A DNA stretch of 64,000 nucleotides from Hyposmocoma kahamanoa (lineage: Eukaryota; Arthropoda; Insecta; Lepidoptera; Cosmopterigidae), in NCBI RefSeq assembly GCF_003589595.1, contig NW_020654748.1:6143140-6207139 (forward strand), given 5' to 3'. Position 1 is the first letter of the stretch. Each line of letters starts with the position of its first letter. Below are positions 50,601 through 62,600 of the stretch, one piece after another. Both the position numbers and the translations under genes were made by a program. Below the pieces are notes generated by a model, which saw only the letters and a program-made list of their open reading frames with translations, searched no databases and was not told where the DNA came from.

Positions 50601-53600
50601 TAACATATCCCCACAAAAAAAATCTAAAGGGGTGAGATCTGGTGATCTCGCAGACCATTTGATTGTGCCGTTTGTACCAATCCAGGTATTAAAATGGTTA
50701 CTAATGTAGCCAGTAGTGACTCTGCTGTTATGGGCTGGAGCGCCATCTTGCTGCAGAATTATTCGATTTCGCTCTTCCTCGGATAAAACATTTAACTCAT
50801 TTCTTAAGAGATCCAGTATTTCAAGATACTTGACAGTGTTCAAATGACCTTCGTACACGTGGACTAACACAACCATATTTCTCATAATTCGGCGCCAAAC
50901 GTTGAAAGAGAATTTTACTTGATTGTTAGTTTCATGAACACGAACAGGATTCACTCGAGACCAATAATGGTTATTGCGGCGGTTGTACACGCCGTTATTA
51001 CTGAAGTTGGTTTCGTCAGACCATACAATGTTACTCAAAAAATTTGGGTTACGGCCCACTTCTCTTATCATGTTTTGACAAAATTGAAGTCGTCTCTCAC
51101 AATCCCCAGGATGCAATTTTTGCACCAACCGGCCGTCACGATTACATTTATAGGTACTTATACTTTTTAAGCACTTAGAGTACGCGAGTGTGGTTCGTTC
51201 CAATATCTTGTGCAGCATCTCTTCATGAAGCCTTTGGAAATGCTTCGAAGTAAGTTAAAACATTAAGATCGAATTCGGAATAGTTCTGTTGAGGAGTTTG
51301 CCGCCGCTTTTCGTAGCTACCCGTATTTTTTTATTTATTTACCATTTTTTTCAGAACGAATCGAGTTGGTGCTTGTCGATCCCGATATCTCTCTTCATAC
51401 CACCGCAGAGTTAAATTCACATTTTTGTTATTTAAAAAATACACTTCCATGAAATCAAATTGTTCTTAATGAACTTTTTACGATGAGACAAATATGAAAT
51501 TTATTTATTTATAGGAAAACTATCAGTACTTCGAAAGGATATGTAAAAACAATCCAATGGAAATAACAAAAGACAATCCATTTTCAAATGAAACATTCCA
51601 TATTTAAATTACCTCATGCCACTGACCAAAGAGTCTGCATTACAAACATGTGCAAATTGCAATCTTCTTATCTAAATAGTACTTCGTCACTTTAATGCAT
51701 TGACTTACAATTACAATTATTTGTAAGTCAATGCTTTAATGGATAAATTACGTCAACGTAGTTAACAAGTAATCTGATGGACCTTTGAGTAAAAGTGCTT
51801 TAATTTGACCCATTGAATTCATAACTCCAGATTTCATGGTTTGTAAGAGAGATTTCATCCTCATAATTGACCCTATCGATTGATTTAATAAAAGTATAGG
51901 GTGCATTTTTTTAAAGATTTTAGCGGGTTCGATTACCGCGTGTGGCTAGCAATTTTCGAAAATCTTTGAATACAGTATTGTTTCTTTTTAAAAAAAAAGG
52001 AATGTTTCCTTTAAGTAAAAATTTCTATCTCCAGTATTTAACGTACTTCCCTTCCAAGTGGCATTACAAATTTCCACCCTGTACCCACAACAACATTATG
52101 CCGCGTCTTGATCAACAAAAAGATACATGCACAAAATTTTGTCTGGTCTGAACTTGGAACGAGAGCGCATATCAAAGACAAATATACCGTGAAGGGCGAA
52201 GGAATTACAACAAATAATATGTGATAGTTATATGTACAAATAAAGTTCCAACAATACAATTCAAGTTTTCACAAGTTCCTGGTAAAACTGTGAAAAAAAA
52301 TTCGTCTCTATTTGATATAGTTTAATATACTAACTCAAATGTATGTTTGTGAATGCCGACAGATAATCTGTCCACCTTTTTGCAGGAGTTTTAACCGACA
52401 GGTTTTCTATACCAGCGATTCCGAGGTCGGTTACCAGATACCATATTGAGCCACACGTGACCAGCAAAATAAAAAAAATAATAAATAAATAGATTTCTTC
52501 GTGTAAATTTGTTGTTGTTAATTAAAAAAAAAAAATCATATCATATACTTCCATTCTTCAGGTACGTATTATATTACGTATATAGTACGGGTCATAGTGA
52601 TCCAATTTAAATGAATAAATAAAATAAAATATATTATTTATAGCAATCGAACATACCACCAACAGCACAAGCCGCTGAGTAATGTGTCAAAGGGTATCAC
52701 GGCCACTTTTGGAAGACCTGTAGTTCCACTTGTCAACATAAGCCACGCTATAGTTTTAGAATGGTCAAAGTCAGGAAGGCTGAAATAAGGAAGAAGATAC
52801 CTGTAAGTTTTTACTAACTCTACTGCTACTTAGGAATGAAACTATTTTTCCGGATTTAAATCGCGTATATTTGTTTTTTCAAACAAACCGACGTTTCGGG
52901 CCCTTTACAGGTCCCATGGTCACGGTTGACTGTCAACCGTGACCATGTAGCAGCATATTACCATATTATTCAGTGGGAAGAGCGCAGTGACCTTACCTTT
53001 TCCAATGAATAAAAGTATTCGTTTGTAATACTACTGTTGATGTACCTTATCTATAAAATAAAATAAATAAATAAGCAAATAGTTGTTTACTGATTAACTC
53101 TTACCAAAATTGTTCTTCAGTGCCGTTGTGTTTTTTAACAAATGCTTCTAAGTCGTTTTCTTTGTCATCGAATACTACAATGGGTGTTTCTAAATTGTTC
53201 TTTGACAACGCATTTTTCGTATCTTCTACTTTATCCTTAGAACAGAATACCATTTCTGGAGATACATAGTGGAAGAGGGTTTGAAGATCCTCTGGAAAAT
53301 ACACGTTAAGTTTTTTTAATGTCCATCGTATTGTGAAATGCTAAAGATGACTATTAATTTATGCATATTTTTTTACAATATCAAGTGACGGGACGAACAA
53401 GACGTACGCCTGATTGTAAGCTACACGCCTGTCCATAACAGTTGCAGTGCCACTCAGCCCTTTAAATTGCAATGATCTGAGGCGCACTGCCACTGCGCCC
53501 GTCACCCTGAGACGTAACTTGACAAGTCCCATGTACCTGTAATTTCACCAGCACCCTTGCCCTTCAAAACCGGAACACAGTAATGCTGACATTACGGCTT

Positions 53601-56600
53601 GGCGGCAGAAATAGATAAGGTGGCAGTACTTCCCTGGAGGAACTCTTTCACAAGGAGCTCTACTGTTACTAAATATTTAATTGACATACCTTATTTCGTA
53701 CCCTCAGTTAACTACAAACAATATTCTTGATAAATATATCAGTGTAAAACTTCAAAAGATCAGATTTACTATATACGTAAAATTTGTGCACTTATTATAA
53801 TTAGAGTGCTTTCTTTCATTACGAGCCGTTAGACTCAAATGGCTTTGGTTGATTCCGCATTCCTTGAAAGTAGTGAATCAATCACTTTAGAAAAAATATA
53901 TAGTATATATATACGGTGTGAAAATAAGATACCTAAAAATTTTCATGACACAAAAAAAAACACAAATTTACCACGAAATTTTACAAGAAAACCGCTGTAT
54001 CGCTGTATTCAATAGATACTTTACATATCCCAAAGATTTCTTTTTGTATCAACTGATCTGAATAGAACACGTATAGTATATGATATACATTTTTCAAATA
54101 ACTTTGATTTCGTTTGTAAAAAAATAAACTCTGAAATAAAGCCAGTGTCCTAGCCGCTCGACCCGCGCAATAGAACGGATTCAGTACGAGAAAAACTTTA
54201 ATTCAAGCTGAGATAGTATCGACTATTAAATGAAAATCATAGTATAGGTGAAATATTATAACTCTTCTATTTATGCATAAAAAAATGTCGAATAATTTTG
54301 TTCATAGAATCTTTAATCTCTCCTGAAAAGTAGTCATTTTGACCTTATTATATTATATAAATTGTATACGAAATACATATATATATAATAATATAAAAAT
54401 ATAAATAAAAATAATAATAATTTTATTGTAGTTTATGTGACTGTTACATTGTGAAAGGCATGAAAACTCGAGTGTGGGTTTATGAAACGAGCCGACAGGC
54501 GAGTTTTATAAAAACATCACACGAGTGTTTTAATGTCTAATTATGTGCACACTGATCTATACACATATTGTAAGCTATCTATGATGTGTTCAGGAACCGC
54601 ATGTTACGACTGGCGAAATGATGCCAAATAAAAATTGTTTGCTATTGACATTTCATTTCGAATAAAACTTCACGTCGACTGATATTAGGAAGATTTGGCT
54701 TGATGGATTTATTCCGATGCCGTGAAATTAATATTAAAAAAAATTGAGGTCGAATCGAATTGTTTTGTTTTTCAGAGATATGCGTAATTTGAATGTAATG
54801 ACAAAATCGAATTTGATGTTAATAATAAGTAACAATAACATTTTAACAGATAAGAAATTTGTTCTAACAAAACAGTTTAAGCTGGTCCTAATTTGCGGTT
54901 TTTGAACACATCATAGAGGGTTTATGATATGTGTGTAGATAAAAATACTGACAACCTCCCAGGACTATATTATCTAACATCTTATACAGTTTTTTAAATT
55001 TTACGTTCATACAAATATAAATAGATTAAAATTATGTTTTATAAAAAGTCTTGGGACAATAGTTGTTGTTTATGATGTTAATAATATAGTTCTGTAAAGT
55101 TGCTAGTATTTTAAAAATAACCCGTACCAACCGTGCGAATCGCTTGTAATCAAAGAGAATATTTATTTAGTAGCAGCAGAGCTCCTTGTGAAAGAGTTCG
55201 TCCAGGGAAGAACTGCCACCTTAACTATTTCTGCCGCCAAGCAGTCATGTGAGCATTACTGCGTTTCGGTTTTGAAGGGTAAGGGTGCTGGTGAAATTAC
55301 AGGCACATGGGAGTTGTCAAATTATGTCTCAGAGTGACGGGCCCCTGAGATCTTTTCTTTTGTTTTTTCTTTGACTTTTTTTTCTATTATTACTGTTTTG
55401 GATATCTATTTTACAGACAGATCGCACAACGTAATCCACGTGTGCAGCGCAGACCTTTCGCAAACAGACAAATTTGCAATGCATTCGCCAGATCTGTAGG
55501 CACCCTAAGGTGGCAGTACTTCACTGGACGATCTCTTTCACGATATCTATTATGTCAACCTCCTTGCTTCAAAGATATTTATAAGAAAAACTCATTTAAT
55601 ATGTCCATTAAAGTGTACAATGATCTGCCAGACCACATAAAACAATTAAGGGGACATGATTTTAAATACTGTTCTGTCGGTTTGGCTAATGAACCACTGT
55701 TTCTATACAGTTAGATAATACTTACAATTTAAGTCATTATAACGTAACGAAAATTTGCACACCAGTATGATTACTCATACATGGTTACTGTATGTTAATA
55801 ATTATTACATATGATAATAACATGAATAATAATATATAATAGGATCTTGTTAAATCTATTCTAACAAATAAATTTTTGATTTTTTACTTTTGAAGACGCG
55901 CTACCTGTTTGTTTGGCTCATATCTAGTTTGTACATTTAAGTAAGTAGAAAAAAAATGCAAGAAGATTACGGATACCTTGATCAGTACACTTACCAGCAG
56001 TCATAATGGGGTCCACAGCGCACAAAGCATAACCATTAAAGTGGCAGGCGAAGTACGGTATACACAAATCCAAGTGGTTATTACCCATGACGATAATATT
56101 ATCGTTGACCTTCAATCCGTAATTCCTCATTGCAGTGGCCAATCTCTTTGTACGATTTGCCACAGAGATGTTTGTTTCTTGCTTCTGTGTCACTGCATCA
56201 ATCTAATAAATAAAATAAAATTTAATATAAAAATATCTAACTGCATTAGTTACGATGCTCTGATCCCAAATTAAGTAATAAAGGCACTTGTGTTATGGAA
56301 ATCGGAAGCAAAGACGGTATCACAAGCACCTAGACCCGAGACAATGAAGAAAAGTTAATTTTCTACATGAACCCGCCCGGGGATCGAACCCTTGTACCAC
56401 AGAGATGGCGACGCCATGAAAACGGGTGTGCAAGCCACTAGACCAGTAGTACGTAGTAGTTTAGTAGTAGTAGTAGAGCTCCTTGTGAAAGAGTTCGTCC
56501 AGGGAAGTGCTGCCACCTTAGCTAATTCTGCCACCAAGCGTTAATGTCAGCATTACTGTGTTCCGGTTTTGAAGGGTAAGGGTGTTGGTGAAATTACAGG

Positions 56601-59600
56601 CACATGGGACATGTCAACTTGTGTCTCAGGGTGACGGCCACAGTGGCAATGCCCCTCAGATCTTTGCGATTTCAAGCTCTGAGTGGCACTGCAACTGTTA
56701 CCGATAGGCGTGTACTTTATCATCAGTCTATATCACGACTTGTTCGTCCCGTCACTTGATGTTATAAAAAAAAGGAAGTCAAACAATATTGTACTACGGT
56801 TAGAATTACACCCTGGAAGTAGTATAACCTACGCCTTATTTTGGGCCATTATTGATATTGCTAGTCCTTGGGCTCTATTTTTGATGTTGTTTAACATTAC
56901 ACAGGGGTGTAATCAAAGCAACTTGTTACTAGGCCGACAGACGTGTGTTTTTTTAAATCTAATATAATAACTTTAAAAGAATAGATACAATAATAAATAA
57001 ATTATCAGTTTCAGATGTGGCAATTACTGTATTCAAGTAAAAATTAAGAGTTATTTTGAAAATCACACCTTTTATAGAATAAGAGCGAGTTCAGAAAAGT
57101 ACTGCCACCGTACCTATTTCTGCTGCCAAGCAGTAATGTCAGCATTATTGTGTTCCGGTTTTGAAGGGTAAGGGTACAAAAAAGCGAATTTGTGGATTAT
57201 AATATTTAATGAATGTTTATTTTCTTAATGAAATGATGAAGCTAAGCAGTTTATATTATTATATGGACCTGATTAATTTAAGTATGTGTTTTTTGTTTAT
57301 ATAGGGTTATTTATAAAATACTAAAAACCTGGCAGGACTCAACAAAAACAAACAACAGAAAACAACAACTTCTGTTCCATGATTTCTAATAATTAGTCAG
57401 TAGGGCTAGCACGATAGGGCGCAACTAGCGTGAGAGTGACACGAAGCGCGAGATATTGCTATTCTCGCATAAAGATCTCGCGCAAGTCGTAAATAACTCT
57501 GAATAAATAAATCTGTGCGGTAACAGAGGAAAGCGCTGGCCTATATAATCAATCCAGTCCAAGGTAGGCGTCGTTGGGGAGGACGTTTACACATTTCAAT
57601 TATAACTATTTTACTACCAAAAACAGGTCTAAAAAGTGTCAGATAGTACGACAAAAACTTAAAAGTTTAGTTTTGGCCAATTTATTATGTTTTGTAAAAA
57701 GGCATGGAAAAAAAGTGGTTGTTTATGGCGTTGGTAACACAGCTCTGGGATGTTATTATTATTTTACAAATACCCTGTAAAATTTGTGAAATTCAAGTTC
57801 AAGTCCTTTGATTTATCCATAGACAATGTATTTGTGTTGTTTTGGTGAATAAATATTTGAATTTAAATAAGGGGGTAAACGAGCAGACGAATCACTTAAC
57901 TCGTTTAGACCGGGAATAAAATTACCATTATTTGTTGTCCGATCGGAAAGATTCTCACGTGGACAACGGTGGTACATCATCGCCCCATCGACCAAAAAAT
58001 GTGTCGGGGCGGAGTGCGCTACCGGTGGACACGGCGAAATTATGCATTATCTCTTTCTAATCAACCTACAATCTTAAGTAATTTTTTATGCCAGTTCTGA
58101 TTGTTTTAATACAATTCATCTGAAGTAATTTGCTAGATTTATTCTAGTTTTTCTATTAAGTACATTTCTAGTTCTTTTGTCACGTAAATACTTTTTTAAT
58201 AGGGCGCAACTAGCTCCTATGTTGCGTGCCCGACTGGGCCCATAATACTGGTCTCACTACATTTGTAACACCTTATTATGTACATTATGGTTTTGCAATA
58301 CATTATTATTGAATTAATCTTGATTTTTTTTTAATATCTTCCACAATACCAAACTCCTGACATGTATGAAAATTTGACTGTTGCCCAGAGCGAGAACGTT
58401 AAATTTAGCACTTTCTCTTGAGGGGGCGTATGTTTTTGTAGTATAACAAAAGTCAAGTGTGTGACCACCGGTGGTACACTACGCCTGATGAACCAGCTGT
58501 CCGTGTTCCACCGGCGGCCTGAACTTATTAAGGGGCCATCATCGTAGGCCATTTGCAACACTGAGGCGTTACACCTTCCCGGTCTTTCCGAGACCTGTTT
58601 TTGTGACTATGTAAGCATGGTGTAAGAGCACCAAAGTTGGAGTAAACGCAGTAATATAGTACNNNNNNNNNNTATAGTACCTAGCAACAAAAATATTTAA
58701 TAGTTATTTATTTCTATGTATAATATTAAGTGATGGGATGAACAAGTCATGTGCCTGTAGGTAAGCTACACCCCTGTCCAAAACAGTTGCAGTGCCACTC
58801 AGAGCTTTAAATTGCAAAGATCTGAGGGGCACTGCCACTGCGCCCGTCACCTGGACAAATAAGTTGATAAACCCCATGTACCTGTAATTTCACCAGCACC
58901 CTTAAAGCACCCTTCAAAATCGGAACACATTACTGCTTGGCCACAGAAATAGATAAGGTGGAAGTACTTCCCTGGACGAACTCTTTCACAAGGAGCTCTA
59001 CTGCTACTAGAGTTATCTTACTAAATGAAGATAGCAATATAACATTTAAAATTATTTGTGACATTATTATTGACACAAAGGCCGAACAAACACGTTGAGT
59101 CTACCAGGATCCCCTAGCCCAATGCTTCAAGGAAAAATGCCTTCGATTCAATGGAACTCGAACCTGTGTCTGTTGTTTCATCGTAGCTACCTATTGTATC
59201 AAAAATATTAACAAACTAGTGGAGTATTTTTGCTAAAAATTAGAATATCACAGTAGTAAAAACATAATGATATTCAATAAAAATAAATATAACACTCGTG
59301 CCACTTTTTTCTTGATAATTTTATCATATTGGGGATTTTTTTGATAAAGACACTTGTAATTAAACGTAATTGTGTAACATTACCTGTAATGTAATTTTAT
59401 CTGATTTCGTATTCCTTTTTTTCATTGATGATATATTCTTTAATCTCTTATATTTATATGGTTAAGTTTGCTTATTGTTACGTTTGTTTTATCCGACACG
59501 TATGAATAGAATATGTTACCAAAATATGTTCTAATAATAAATCTATTAGGATAACGGCATGCTTATCATTGAAACATAATAAGAAAAAAACACTGTAAAA

Positions 59601-62600
59601 CGTTGTAGAAAATGCAACAAAGTACTAATTGATTGATTGATTGGTTGGTAATAATATTATCAATATCAGACTATGACTTGATATGCTTGTTGAAAATTGT
59701 TATACAGCTAAAAAAGTTTACAAGAACTGGTCATAAATCGTTAATATATTTTGTTGTTAGAATTTCAAAAATCCTAGAATAACAGCAGTTTATTAGATAA
59801 TTTAAATGTTGTTGTTAAAGAGTCCACTAAGCGACTAGACGCGAGAAGCCGGAGCCATAGCGGCTAGTTTTAATAGCGATTGCATGCACGTCTGGATGCC
59901 TGCAATTGTATTCTACATACAACCAGCAATACAATAGAGTTCATTTTCAAAATGGAAGTAACATGACTATACTTGTTATCAAAAAGAAAACGAAAATATA
60001 TACTTTAGACACATTCTTTGCTAAGAGAACGCTCTACAAGTGATGGATGCATTTTATTCGTTATATAATTAATGACTTACAGGAACAAGACACGACGTTT
60101 TTAAATTACATGTTAATGTCGGTAAATGTTCACGTTCACAATAACACGTTAGGTCGCGCGCGGCTAGTTGGACAGGCCCATATCTCTTTGCTCAAGTTTT
60201 GTTTATTGTGCCCCTCACTATCAACCTGTTGGCTATCCTGTATAACCAAGAGGTTGATAGTTATCGAACGGCACTATTTATTACCTGTGCAAGCAAGCCC
60301 GCACAGAGACCTTATTCAGTCTGGATCCCAGATCAGCCCGTTTACATAGATTTCATCCGGTGCTCAAAAGACTAGTGCCATGTGTGAGCGACCCCATGTA
60401 CAATACCTTCCCTATTGTCCTGATAGGTACCGGAGTCCTTGGCGCGCTCGCCTCCCGTTGTCCACGGCTAGTTGGACAGTGGGGATTGCGATGTAATTAT
60501 ATGCAGATATAGAGTCGCGCTTGGCTTCGCGAGTTGTGTGTTTTTGCAGTACATATAAAGGTCGAGTTCCTAAGTTATGTTAATTGACTGACATTGGAAA
60601 TGATAGATTTTTTTTTTCAAGCAGATATTGTTTTTGGTTTAAATTGACAACCACCGTTAGATTCAGATATATTAAGTAAACTAACGGATAAATCACGTAT
60701 TTAAGTCGGATTTTTTGCTCGACATATTTCGAACCAGTACGTGATTCTTAAACATGAGATTTCGCGGCGGTGACGCGACGGAAACTGCACGCCAAAGCTG
60801 TGACAGCCTGGTCACTCAGTACGGCTGCGGGCATATGCGGGGCGGCGAGGAACTACCCTTGTTTGCTTCACTCTTATTAAAGGCATACTCAAGATTATAT
60901 ACTCATGATTAAGGACCAAGAACTGGTTCGAAACATGTCAAGCAAACATTCGACAATCATACTAGAATCATAAACACAGAATCAATCCCAAGAAGATATT
61001 AAATTGAAAGTGGAATCCAAAGTGAAGGAACGTAGTGCAGTGTTGATACAATCAGTGCACTACCCTAGTCACTTCCGCCCTGTATGCCTACAAAACACCT
61101 ATTCACGCCTCGTTTGAACGACACTGTATCATAAGAAATACTACAGGATATTAGTAACTATCAATTAATAAAAAGGCACTTTAGGTATTTTAAGGCAGCA
61201 CCCTGAATCGCTAATAACACAAGCGGAATATAATAAAAAAAATCCTATCAAAGTGGATTGACGCTTGACAACTTTCGGTACGCAGACACGATCTTACAAT
61301 ATTATTACTTGTAAATATCCCGGTGTTATAATTATCTAAGTACGTACCAAAATAATAAAAATATATATACGACAAAAAACAGAATTTATAAAAATAACCG
61401 TTCGCTTTTTTCACCGTTTTTGGCAGTAGTAGTTCTTCTTGTGAAAGAATTAGTCCAGAGAAGTACTGCCATCGTACCCGTTCCAGCTGCCAAGCAATAC
61501 TCTGAGCATAACTGCTTTCTAGGTTTGAAGGGTAATGGTGAAACAGCAGGCACATAGGACTTGTGAACTACACGTCTATGACGGGTGCAGTGGAATTAAA
61601 CCTCAGGGGGCCTACCATAACCTTTCCAAAAACAATCTTATTTCAATGTAAGCTTAAAGTAAGTTTATTATAATATTACTCATATTCGTACCATGACGAA
61701 CCTGTCAATCAAGTAATGTATTATTTATTGCAAAAGTGATTGAAAAAACGAACGATTTCCCAATATTGTCTATTCCTTACTAAAAATAGGAAAGAGATAA
61801 CGCTATATGAACTATATGTATAATGCCATCTCTTTCTTTTTTGATGTTCCGAATCGTATTATCGTAGTATAATGTTTAAGTACTTTATGTTATTTACATT
61901 CAGAAAATGTTAACTGTCAAAAAAAGAAAAGTATGTTTTAATAAAATGTATTAAAATTAAGTTCTTTTCAATAAGCATTCCGCATTTTCATGAAGAAAAA
62001 TAAATAAAACAAAATGAAACTTGATAGTCACGTTATGAATTCGGAACTATAGTCTAGTGTCAACTGTTAGTTTCACCAACTAAAACAACGAAATAGACAT
62101 CGCGTATTTTTATTTAAAGAACAATTATTTACTATGTGCCAATAATTAAAAAATAAACAAAACATTGAAGAGATATATGTAAATAAATAAGTTCAACTTC
62201 ACTTTTAATCATCACAAATCAATATTAAGACAATAAAACTGAAAATAATATTGTTTCCATTGCATTCGTGTAACTATTTTAAGATTGCTAAATTTGACAT
62301 ACGACCAATATTACTTTAATGTTAAAGTCGCGCCATGTTACGAACTGAGTGAATGAGTAGTCACAAAGCTGCCAATAAAACATAATAGTTTTATCATTAC
62401 AATAAGCTTACTTTGAGCGCGTTTTGGTGCGAAAAGTCAATGTAAGGTTAAAGTAATATTGTTTTAAGAGGTTGTGTTAGGCCCCCAGATCTTTCAATTT
62501 AAAACTAACAGTGCACACAACTTGTTCGTGGTATCAAAAATAAAACCTAATACACCTAAGACGAATAACATGGAAAAGTAAAAGCCAACAGCTTTGTAGG

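Noticed and set aside
61211..61555. 114-codon minus-strand frame
   Set aside because: It is mostly a SINE-A copy read through into AT-rich sequence.
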